Below are positions 1 to 8,882 of a stretch of 51,564 nucleotides of DNA, one piece after another; the first letter of the stretch is position 1, and each line of letters starts with the position of its first letter. A program made the translations under genes and the position numbers. Origin of the DNA: Roseburia sp. AM59-24XD (GTDB lineage: Bacteria; Bacillota; Clostridia; Lachnospirales; Lachnospiraceae); assembly GCF_003478445.1 (NCBI RefSeq), contig NZ_QUET01000027.1, forward strand, positions 1 to 51,564, in the 5' to 3' direction. The notes beneath the pieces are model-generated. The model was not told the DNA's origin. It saw only the letters and a program-made list of their open reading frames with translations, and made no database searches.

Positions 1-111
1 CTGATACTCCGAAGCTCTTTCTGGGTGCCTTCAGAAAACAGAATAATTAATTTTTTTTGATTTTTTTCGAATTTACTCTTGACAAAAGTCATTACATATC
101 AGTTTGAGTTA

Positions 112-1470
112 TTATTTTGATATCTCCTTTTTGCGAACAAAATAAAAACAGATCACCTGCATGATAATTGTTAACAGCCACGACACCGGATAGGATATAA
201 ACAAAAAGTCTAACGCTCTGTGATACGGAAACACCAGATAGATCCACACAATTCTCGTACCAACCGTTCCGATCACCGAAAGGATCATCGGCACGGCAGA
301 ATGCCCCATACCGCGCAGTGCCCCCGGAAACAGATCCATCATTCCGCACAGGAAATAAGTCACTGTCGTATACAGCATAATATCAACGCCGCATGCGACT
401 ACATCCGCACTCTTTGTATAAATATGCATAAGTTCCGATCCAAACAGATAAGAGCCGCCGCCGAACACAAGAGATACCGCTACGGTAAGCCCCAGGCATT
501 CCAGTAATATCTTATCCATTCTCTTAAACCTGCGGACGGCATAATTCTGGCTGGTAAAACTCATGCATGCCTGCGTCACGGAATTGATGGACACATATAA
601 AAATCCCAGAATATTATTGGCTGCGGTATAGCCTGCCATCGCCACAGAGCCAAACGAATTGACCGAAGACTGCAGCAGTACATTCGAGAAATTGATGATC
701 GTACTCTGAATGCCCGCCGGCACGCCGACCTGAAAAATCTGCTTTACATATTTCGCCTTCATGCCAAGCCTGGAAAACCGCAGCTGATAGCTGCTCTCGG
801 TGCGGTACAGACAGCGCAGTACCAGAACACATGATATTGCCTGAGAGATCACGGTTGCGATCGCTACTCCCGCAACGCCCATATGAAAACGGATCACGAA
901 AATAAGATTCAACACGACATTGACACTGCCGGAGATGATCAGAAAAAGAAGTGGTCTTTTGGTATCTCCGACTGCTCTCAGAATCGCTGCTCCGTAATTA
1001 TACAGCATAAAAAACGGCATTCCCACGAAATAAATCCGCATATATAACGTAGAAAGATTTAATACATTATCCGGAGTATCCATCAGCATCAGCGCTCCCT
1101 TTGCGGCGAGAACTCCTATGATCCCCATTCCAACACCACTGATCAGCGCCAGTGTGATCGCCGTATGCACGGTCTCTGACATTTCCTTGTCCTTGCCAGC
1201 CGCAAAAAATCTCGCAGCCAGCACATTGGAGCCAAGGGAAATACCGATAAAGAAATTAACAAACACATTGATCAGCGCTGTGGTAGAACCGACCGCCGCC
1301 AGTGCTTCGCTTCCGGTAAACCGCCCCACTACGATGATATCCACCGCATTAAATAAAAGCTGCAGGATACCGGACAGCATTAACGGAATTGAAAAGGATA
1401 TCAATTTGTCCAATATCGATCCGTTGCACATGTCGATCTCGTATTTATTTGTCTTTTGTTGTGTTTTCAT
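112..1470 (-). CDS. MATE family multidrug/sodium efflux transporter
   Basis: A 452-residue polytopic membrane protein of the MATE (MOP superfamily) type, normally an H+ or Na+ antiporter exporting organic cations or metabolites across the cytoplasmic membrane. About twelve hydrophobic segments are visible in two homologous halves. The first half starts with PLMLSGILQLLFNAVDIIVV and GSEALAAVG; the second with VGVPAGIQSTIINFSNVLL and AMAGYTAANNI, the usual internal duplication of MATE proteins. The length matches the family (440-470). GAGG lies 7 bases before the ATG. It is downstream of enolase on the same strand, separated by a hairpin and its own likely promoter, so it is probably a separate unit. 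The substrate cannot be told from sequence. Confident on family only. Confidence 0.92.
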   Translation of the reverse strand: MKTQQKTNKYEIDMCNGSILDKLISFSIPLMLSGILQLLFNAVDIIVVGRFTGSEALAAVGSTTALINVFVNFFIGISLGSNVLAARFFAAGKDKEMSETVHTAITLALISGVGMGIIGVLAAKGALMLMDTPDNVLNLSTLYMRIYFVGMPFFMLYNYGAAILRAVGDTKRPLLFLIISGSVNVVLNLIFVIRFHMGVAGVAIATVISQAISCVLVLRCLYRTESSYQLRFSRLGMKAKYVKQIFQVGVPAGIQSTIINFSNVLLQSSVNSFGSVAMAGYTAANNILGFLYVSINSVTQACMSFTSQNYAVRRFKRMDKILLECLGLTVAVSLVFGGGSYLFGSELMHIYTKSADVVACGVDIMLYTTVTYFLCGMMDLFPGALRGMGHSAVPMILSVIGTVGTRIVWIYLVFPYHRALDFLFISYPVSWLLTIIMQVICFYFVRKKEISK

Positions 1471-1546
1471 TTTGGTGCCTCACTTATAAATCCTTGATTT
1501 TTGCTTTCGCGCGTAATGTATCACAAATTTGCAGCGCTTCGGCAAA

Positions 1547-1604
1547 AGGTTCAAAAAAGCTCCGCTTTTTGTCACTCGCGGGCGCATTCACATATAGTAT
1601 ACCA
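1547..1604 (-). promoter_or_regulatory. Possible extended -10 promoter and small leader hairpin for the MATE gene
   Basis: On the minus strand TGGTATACT (1596-1604) fits an extended -10 element; no good -35 is seen. Shortly downstream, near 1548-1570, AAAAAGC-GGA-GCTTTTTT forms a 7-bp stem with a 3-base loop followed by T residues, which resembles a small intrinsic terminator inside the leader. Whether this attenuates the transporter is unknown. Confidence 0.35.
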
Positions 1605-1642
1605 CAAATTAAGGCTGATGCATATTCCGATACATCAGCCTC
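1605..1642 (-). terminator. Probable terminator after enolase
   Basis: AGGCTGATG at 1612-1620 is matched by CATCAGCCT at 1633-1641, with a loop of about 12 bases, and the minus-strand transcript continues into TTAATTT. The hairpin starts about 36 bases after the eno stop. The U-tract is weak, so termination may be leaky. Confidence 0.55.
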
Positions 1643-1677
1643 AAACATTTCTTCCATATTTCTACGGGAAATATCCT

Positions 1678-2964
1678 CTAATAGAGATCCTCCTCGATGC
1701 GCAGCAGCCGGTTATATTTCGCCACGCGGTCCGTACGGCTCGGTGCACCTGTCTTGATCTGTCCGGCATTAACTGCCACCGCCAGATCTGCGATCGTCGT
1801 ATCCTCCGTCTCACCGGAGCGGTGTGAAATGATCGCATGCCATCCATTTTCCTTCGTCATCCGGATCGCATCCATTGTCTCCGTCAGCGTACCGATCTGG
1901 TTGACCTTGATCAGCACAGCGTTGGCGGCATTTCGGCGGATTCCCTTGCGGATGCGCTCTGTGTTCGTCACAAACAGATCATCTCCGACAAGCTGAACAC
2001 GGCTTCCCAACGTTCTGGTCAGCTGCTCCCAGTGTATCCAGTCTTCCTCTGCCAGACCGTCCTCGATCGAGCAGATCGGATAGCGGTCACAAAGCTCCTT
2101 CAGATACGCAATCATCTCCTCGGGCGTCTTATAAATCCCCGATTTCCAGAAATAATACATTCCCTCATGACCCTCGCGGAGTGCCGCATCATACATTTCG
2201 GTCGCCGCCACATCCAGAGCGATCCGGAAATGTCTTCCCGGCTGATAACCGGCTTCCTCGATCGCACGGATCAGAAAATCAAGTGCCTGTTCATCTCGTT
2301 CAAACGCCGGTGCAAATCCACCCTCATCTCCTACCGACGTGGTGTAATGCTCCGCCATCAGAAGCCGCTTTAACGTGTGAAACACTCTTGTTCCTGCCTC
2401 CAGCCGCTCATGAAAGCTTAAGAAACCGATCGGCATGATCATAAATTCCTGAATATTCATCGAAGAGTCTGCATGACGTCCTCCATTGATCACATTCATC
2501 ATCGGAATCGGCAGCTCTCTGGCACCACAGCCTCCCAGATAACGGTAAAGCGGCAGCTTCATGCCCGCCGAGGCTGCCTTTGCCACCGCCAGAGATACCG
2601 CAAGGATCGCATTGGCACCAAGATGAGATTTGTTCGCGGTCGCATCCTCGGCGATCATCCACTGATCGATCTCACGCTGTCCGGATGCATCTTTTCCCTT
2701 TAAGCCGGGTACGATAATCTGCCGGATTGCTTTGACGGCTCCCCGCACGCCCATTCCCATATAACGGCTCTCTCCATCCCGAAGCTCCACCGCCTCAAAC
2801 GCTCCTGTCGATGCGCCGGAGGGCACACTCGCCACGCCATGCACACCACATTTTAAAATAACCTCCGCCTCCACGGTAGGATTTCCGCGGGAATCTAAAA
2901 TCTCCCTCGCCAGAATATCCTGAATCTTCATTCCTTTATCGCCGCTTACTTTTATTTCAGACAT
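1678..2964 (-). CDS. eno: Enolase (phosphopyruvate hydratase)
   Basis: Converts 2-phosphoglycerate to phosphoenolpyruvate in glycolysis; cytoplasmic, Mg2+-dependent. The product is 428 residues, close to the usual 430. Visible family motifs are [11 protein letters not shown] near the N terminus, the catalytic-Glu block VGDEGGFAP, the metal-ligand sites [21 protein letters not shown] and VGDDLFVTN, the catalytic-Lys block [13 protein letters not shown], then [10 protein letters not shown] and [12 protein letters not shown] chose the ATG at 2964 because GAAAGGGG lies 7 bases upstream. The frame stays open for 23 more codons to 3033, but that extension has no ribosome site and enters the AT-rich leader. 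A large non-coding region with two repeats lies upstream. Function is certain. Confidence 0.98.
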   Translation of the reverse strand: MSEIKVSGDKGMKIQDILAREILDSRGNPTVEAEVILKCGVHGVASVPSGASTGAFEAVELRDGESRYMGMGVRGAVKAIRQIIVPGLKGKDASGQREIDQWMIAEDATANKSHLGANAILAVSLAVAKAASAGMKLPLYRYLGGCGARELPIPMMNVINGGRHADSSMNIQEFMIMPIGFLSFHERLEAGTRVFHTLKRLLMAEHYTTSVGDEGGFAPAFERDEQALDFLIRAIEEAGYQPGRHFRIALDVAATEMYDAALREGHEGMYYFWKSGIYKTPEEMIAYLKELCDRYPICSIEDGLAEEDWIHWEQLTRTLGSRVQLVGDDLFVTNTERIRKGIRRNAANAVLIKVNQIGTLTETMDAIRMTKENGWHAIISHRSGETEDTTIADLAVAVNAGQIKTGAPSRTDRVAKYNRLLRIEEDLY

Positions 2965-3107
2965 GTTATTTCCCCTTTCAGACATTATTTTTATCACTAG
3001 TATCTGCAATCCTCCGGAAAATAATCCGATCAAATAATACGAAAATTATTGAAAATGTTTTATACGGTTTATGAAGAAAAAAACACCTCCGGATTTGTAA
3101 ATTAAAC

Positions 3108-3508
3108 ACTAAAACTTCCCATACCTCAAATTGATGTGTCCCCATAATATTTCTTATGTCCGGAAAATAAAATATCAATTTTGCCTGAGAAATCAGTTGA
3201 TCCGTGAACTATGACTAAAAAATTGACGCAGATCAGTAGGATTTCCGAAAAATCTTTGCTTTGCAATGCTTTGATAAATACGCATCCGTACGACTGAGCC
3301 CACCTCGGGGCGAGTACGGCAGGATGCGTTTATCGAAGATCAAAGCAGCAAAGCAATTAGATTTTTCGAAATCCGTAAGTGACAAGACAATTTTTTAGTC
3401 ATAGCTCACGGATTTTTAATATATTGGCAGGCAAAATATGATTTCTAAATAACCGGACATAAGAAATATTATGGGCAAATTTCCATCCTTGGTATGGGAA
3501 GCCTTAGT
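3108..3508. repeat. Giant palindromic repeat, copy A (MITE-like or structured RNA)
   Basis: About 401 bp that folds on itself almost end to end. The outer 18 bases of the left arm, ACTAAnnCTTCCCATACC, return inverted at the right end (3491-3508). Further paired blocks run inward: CCCATAATATTTCTTATG with GTCCGG, TTTTGCCTG, ATCCGTGA-CTATGACTAAAAAATTG, GGATTTC-GAAAAATCT, GCTTTGC, GCTTTGAT and CGCATCC, ending in a C/G-rich apex near 3301-3312. Weaker pairing reaches out to about 3084 and 3528. No reading frame or transposase is present. The left half recurs at 51369-51564 with few differences apart from one 16-base block (3126-3141). It is intergenic, between dnaJ and eno. A non-autonomous mobile element is the simplest reading; a large hairpin RNA is the alternative. 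Confidence 0.85.
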
Positions 3509-3561
3509 TAAACATTAATCCGAGGTTTAAATACATATGAGCAATCCCCCAAAATGTAAAT

Positions 3562-3702
3562 CTCCCTCGGAGGAATCTGATATTTTGCAAGGTGCTTGCC
3601 ACCGTCGGCACTTATGCCCTGTCATTCAGGGCATTATGTGCCGTTACGTGTGGCATTGCAGCGAAAGCGTACCTGCAAAAATATCAGATTCCCCCGAGGG
3701 AG
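3562..3702. repeat. Second large hairpin (141 bp) just downstream of dnaJ
   Basis: CTCCCTCGG (3562-3570) returns inverted at 3694-3702. Inside it GAATCTGATATTTTGCA pairs with TGCAAAAATATCAGATTC, then GGCAC pairs with GTGCC, and the tip is GCCCTG-TCATT-CAGGGC. The whole forms one long imperfect stem. It begins about 16 bases after the dnaJ stop, but the far side on the minus strand is ATTTACATTTTGG, not a clean T-tract, so it is not a standard terminator. No sequence is shared with the 401-bp palindrome. It may be another dispersed palindromic repeat, or a 3'-end stabiliser for the heat-shock mRNA. Only one copy is in the window. Confidence 0.75.
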
Positions 3703-3718
3703 TTATCATTATCAGTCT

Positions 3719-4876
3719 TTATTTTTTCTTCTTACCGAAACGTCCTTTTTTCTTTTCTGTGGTCTCGTCGGCTTCTTCCTTTTCCTCCGGCTTTCCATAC
3801 ATTGCTTCATCGAACTTCTTTAAAAGCTCCTTCTGCTCTCCGTTCATCCTGGTCGGAACCTGTACCACCAGAGTCACATACTGATCACCACGGATCGACT
3901 TATTACGAAGAGACGGAACACCCTTGCCACGCAGTCTGATACGTGTATCTGTCTGCGTTCCCGGCTTCACGGTATACTCAACCTCGCCATCGACCGTCTT
4001 AATGCGGACATCCCCGCCAAGAGCAGCCTGTGCAAATGTGATCGGAGCAGAGGAATAAATATCAATGCCCTGTCTCTGGAAGATCGGATGACGGCTTACT
4101 GCCACCTCTACCAGAAGATCGCCTCTTGGACCTCCGTTTACACCGGGATCACCCTTCTCACGGATACGGATGCTCTGGCCATTGTCAATACCTGCCGGAA
4201 CAGTAACGGAAATCTTGCGCTTTCTTGTAATATAACCGGAGCCATGACAATCCGGACATTTCTCACGAATGATCTTACCGGTTCCACGACAGTCCGGACA
4301 GGTCTGAACATTTCTGACCATGCCAAACAGAGACTGCTGGGTAAATACCACCTGACCTTTACCACCACACTTGGAACATGTCTCCGGGGTGGTTCCTGCC
4401 TTGGCACCTGTGCCGTGGCAGCTCTCACACTCATCCTGCAGCGGAAGGTCCAGCTCCTTCTCGGTACCAAAGCATGCCTCCTCAAAGGTAATGCGGATCG
4501 TGTGGTGCAGATTCTGTCCCTTCATCGGACCATTACTCTGTGCTCTGGAACGACCGCCACCGAAGAAATCGCCAAAGATATCTCCGAAAATGTCACTCAT
4601 ATCCATTCCACTGAAATCGAAGCCGCCTGCTCCACCGCCTGCACCCCCTTCAAATGCCGCATGACCAAACTGATCGTACTGACGGCGCTTATCCGGATCA
4701 CTCAATACGCTGTATGCCTCAGAAGCCTCTTTAAACTTTGCTTCTGCCTCCTTATCTCCCGGATTCATATCGGGATGATATTTCTTGGCTAAATTACGAT
4801 ATGCGGACTTTAATTCGGAATCGGATGCACTCTTGCTGACCCCGAGCACTTCATAATAATCTCTCTTCTCTGCCAT
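3719..4876 (-). CDS. dnaJ: Chaperone protein DnaJ (type A Hsp40)
   Basis: Co-chaperone that delivers unfolded clients to DnaK and stimulates its ATPase. The 385-residue product has all type A domains in order: a J domain (about 1-70) with the HPD motif in [11 protein letters not shown], a Gly/Phe-rich linker (about 75-115), four zinc-binding CxxCxGxG repeats ([32 protein letters not shown]; about 145-215), and C-terminal client-binding barrels. The tail is rich in Lys and Glu. The start is the ATG at 4876 ([13 protein letters not shown]), with GGAGAG 4-5 bases upstream; an in-frame ATG four codons earlier has no good site. It is the last gene of hrcA-grpE-dnaK-dnaJ. Confidence 0.98.
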   Translation of the reverse strand: MAEKRDYYEVLGVSKSASDSELKSAYRNLAKKYHPDMNPGDKEAEAKFKEASEAYSVLSDPDKRRQYDQFGHAAFEGGAGGGAGGFDFSGMDMSDIFGDIFGDFFGGGRSRAQSNGPMKGQNLHHTIRITFEEACFGTEKELDLPLQDECESCHGTGAKAGTTPETCSKCGGKGQVVFTQQSLFGMVRNVQTCPDCRGTGKIIREKCPDCHGSGYITRKRKISVTVPAGIDNGQSIRIREKGDPGVNGGPRGDLLVEVAVSRHPIFQRQGIDIYSSAPITFAQAALGGDVRIKTVDGEVEYTVKPGTQTDTRIRLRGKGVPSLRNKSIRGDQYVTLVVQVPTRMNGEQKELLKKFDEAMYGKPEEKEEADETTEKKKGRFGKKKK

Positions 4877-4910
4877 AGCTCTCTCCATCTCTCATACTGT
4901 TCATTTATAG

Positions 4911-4970
4911 ATAGACAGACCATTAACCGTAACGTCTGCCTGCTGCATTCGTGCAATCAATGGTCTATCT
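4911..4970 (-). other. Inverted repeat between dnaK and dnaJ
   Basis: GATAGACaGACCATT (4911-4925) is matched by AATGGTCTATC (4960-4970), a stem of about 11 bp with one bulge and a 34-base apical region that contains further short pairings. It fills most of the dnaK-dnaJ gap. There is no T-tract, so it is more likely an mRNA processing or stability structure than a terminator. Confidence 0.5.
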
Positions 4971-4990
4971 CATGTTTATTTATATTTAGC

Positions 4991-6900
<1,910 letters not shown>

Positions 6901-6918
6901 TCATTGCTCTATCTTAAA

Positions 6919-7545
6919 TTAACTGACTACCTTTACCATACTGTGGCGTACGACAGAATCCTGATACATATATCCCTTCTGCAATTCCTCTGCCACCGTT
7001 CCGCTTTCCATATCCTCTGACTCGACGGTCATAACCGCATTATGGAAATTCGGATCAAATTCCTGTCCCACTGCCTCGATCGGCTTGACTCCGATCTCAT
7101 CCAGTGCTCCGAGCATCTGCTTGTAAACAAGCTCGATACCGTCTGCAAATGGCTTTCCCTTTTCCTCCTCCGGCATGGAAGCAAGACCTCTTTCAAAGTT
7201 ATCAATGACCGGAAGGATCTTTTCAACCACTGACTTTGCACCGATCTCAAACATCTGGCTCTTTTCTTTTTCGGAGCGCTTCCGGAAGTTCTCGAACTCG
7301 GCAAGCTGACGCATTCTTGCATCCTCTAACTCAGCGATCTTTTCCTCCAGCTTGGAACTTTTCTTCTTGCCAAAGAGTGATTTCTTCTCTTCGCCAACGG
7401 CTTCTTTATCTTCAGCCACAGCTTCCTTCTCTTCTGCCTCACCGGCAGTCTCTGCTGTCACCTCACTGTCCTTTGTTGTTTTCTCTGTGTTCTCTGTCGT
7501 TGTCTCTTCTGTCATGTCCTGATTTGTTTCTTTCTCCTGACTCAC
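6919..7545 (-). CDS. grpE: Nucleotide exchange factor GrpE
   Basis: Releases ADP from DnaK to reset the chaperone cycle. The 208-residue product has a long, low-complexity acidic N terminus (about 1-60, rich in Glu, Thr and Lys), then a coiled-coil (about 65-110; AELEDARMRQLAEFENFRKR) and the beta-domain with KPFADGIELVYKQMLGAL and the GrpE signature ending in YMYQDSVVRHSMVKVV. Translation begins at a GTG (7545) with AGGTGG 6 bases upstream. The gap to hrcA is 34 bases and to dnaK about 50, so it is co-transcribed with them. The expanded acidic N terminus is a common variable feature of clostridial GrpE. Confidence 0.97.
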   Translation of the reverse strand: MSQEKETNQDMTEETTTENTEKTTKDSEVTAETAGEAEEKEAVAEDKEAVGEEKKSLFGKKKSSKLEEKIAELEDARMRQLAEFENFRKRSEKEKSQMFEIGAKSVVEKILPVIDNFERGLASMPEEEKGKPFADGIELVYKQMLGALDEIGVKPIEAVGQEFDPNFHNAVMTVESEDMESGTVAEELQKGYMYQDSVVRHSMVKVVS

Positions 7546-7579
7546 CTTCTACCACCTCTCTTAAGCCATCCTCTGTGAC

Positions 7580-8617
7580 TTACTTTTTGTCTTTAAATAT
7601 GTCATCTAACTGCTCCATCATGGACTGCAGTGTAGCAACTACCTTGTCATAATCCATTCGCTTCGGACCTACGATCCCGACCTTGCCGTAAACACCATCG
7701 TCAATCCGGTAGGTCGCTGTTACCAGCGAACAATCCTTCATGGACTCAACCTGCGTCTCACCGCCGATGTAAACCTGTATGGCGTGGTTATCATCGTTCT
7801 GTCCGACCGGCTCCTGTTCGATCCATTCGTTTAAGTCCTTCTTCTCCTCAAATGCACTTAAGATCTGTGCTGCATTGGACTTGTCTGCAAGTTCCGGATA
7901 CTTCAGAATATTTGTTGCTCCACTTGTGTAGATCTCCAGATCCTCATCCTCCGTCAAAGCACTGCCGATAATCTCAAGAACCGAATCGATCACACTGTTG
8001 TGTGCTCCCATCTGTTCCTTGATCTTCTGTATCACGGCAAGATTCATATCCATGACATCCAGACCATTTAAGGTTGTATTCATAATGAAGTTTAACCGAA
8101 GCAATGTCTCCTGATCCATGGAATCCTCCATATGGATCATTTTGTTCTTGACTACGTTGTTGTCCAAAACGATCACGACAAGAAGGCTTCTCTCATCCAC
8201 CAGCGTAAGCTGAATGAACTTGACCTTCTTGGAGGCGTACCGCGGTCCCGAAACCATCGTGGCGTAATTCGTATTGACCGCCAGAAGCTTCGCAACCCGC
8301 TTGAGAAGATCATCGATCTTACCGGCCTTCTCTGTAAGCTCCGCTTTCATGTCATGCACTTCCTGTGCCTTGTCGTCCAACATCGTGTCAACGTAGAGAC
8401 GGTAACCCTTGTCGGAAGGAATACGTCCTGCCGAGGTATGCGGCTGTAAAATGTATCCCATCTCCTCCAGATCAGACATCTCATTTCGGATGGTAGCGGA
8501 ACTGAGATTCAGATCAGAGTACTTGGAAATCGTTCTGGATCCTACCGGCTCACCCGTCTCTAAATATGTCCGGATAATCGCCTGAAGTATTTTAAGCTTT
8601 CTTTCATCCAGCTCCAA
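7580..8617 (-). CDS. hrcA: Heat-inducible transcription repressor HrcA
   Basis: Represses class I heat-shock genes by binding CIRCE. The 345-residue product begins with a winged-helix domain (about 1-75), containing LKILQAIIRTYLETGEPVGS, the recognition region SSATIRNEMSDLEEMGY and the wing LQPHTSAGRIPSDKGYR. A GAF-like region follows, with the KFIQLTLVDERSLLVVIVLD stretch in its middle. The start is a TTG at 8617 preceded by GGGAG with 7 bases spacing. It is the first gene of the operon and sits 26 bases downstream of a perfect CIRCE, so it represses itself along with grpE, dnaK and dnaJ. Confidence 0.97.
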   Translation of the reverse strand: MELDERKLKILQAIIRTYLETGEPVGSRTISKYSDLNLSSATIRNEMSDLEEMGYILQPHTSAGRIPSDKGYRLYVDTMLDDKAQEVHDMKAELTEKAGKIDDLLKRVAKLLAVNTNYATMVSGPRYASKKVKFIQLTLVDERSLLVVIVLDNNVVKNKMIHMEDSMDQETLLRLNFIMNTTLNGLDVMDMNLAVIQKIKEQMGAHNSVIDSVLEIIGSALTEDEDLEIYTSGATNILKYPELADKSNAAQILSAFEEKKDLNEWIEQEPVGQNDDNHAIQVYIGGETQVESMKDCSLVTATYRIDDGVYGKVGIVGPKRMDYDKVVATLQSMMEQLDDIFKDKK

Positions 8618-8642
8618 ACTATCACTCCCTTGTCTTTATTTG

Positions 8643-8669
8643 TTAGCACTCTTTGAGGTGGAGTGCTAA
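8643..8669 (-). promoter_or_regulatory. CIRCE operator (HrcA binding site)
   Basis: A perfect TTAGCACTC-N9-GAGTGCTAA inverted repeat, with the spacer TTTGAGGTG. It lies between the hrcA promoter and the hrcA start, in the position expected for HrcA repression. Confidence 0.97.
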
Positions 8670-8681
8670 CATCTAATTAGT

Positions 8682-8710
8682 AAGATAGCACTATCATTTT
8701 TTATTGTCAA
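8682..8710 (-). promoter_or_regulatory. SigA-type promoter of the hrcA operon
   Basis: The minus strand reads TTGACA (8705-8710), a 17-base spacer, then TATCTT (8682-8687). The -35 is consensus and the -10 matches 4 of 6. CIRCE begins 12 bases further down, overlapping the probable transcript start, which fits steric repression by HrcA. Confidence 0.75.
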
Positions 8711-8748
8711 GATATTTTTGCTAATTTTTTCAGTTTTTTTCATGTTTC

Positions 8749-8778
8749 TTGCAAAACAGCCGAAATACCATATATAAT
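8749..8778 (+). promoter_or_regulatory. SigA-type promoter for the FliK-like gene
   Basis: TTGCAA (8749-8754), an 18-base spacer, and a consensus TATAAT (8773-8778). This would give a leader of roughly 95 bases before the ATG at 8883. No flagellar SigD-type TAAA-N15-GCCGATAA sequence was seen. It is divergent from the hrcA promoter, the two -35 elements being about 40 bases apart. Confidence 0.6.
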
Positions 8779-8882
8779 AATGACACAAAGATGTTTGCCG
8801 GATCACCGAGATCATACAACAATCCGGTGCATTTATTATAGAAAGAATCACGATCTATTTATAGAAAGGTTTGGAATACATT

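Noticed and set aside
1..111. Possible mobile-element fragment at the window start
   Set aside because: Only AT-rich sequence and no inverted repeat matching either palindrome; nothing supportable was found.
3537..3939. Short open frames across the 141-bp hairpin
   Set aside because: They read through palindromic DNA and into the dnaJ tail, with no start signals or homology.
4088..4792. Long plus-strand open frame (234 codons) inside dnaJ
   Set aside because: It is fully antisense to a well-conserved gene, has no ribosome site and reads as a Thr/Cys-rich nonsense product.
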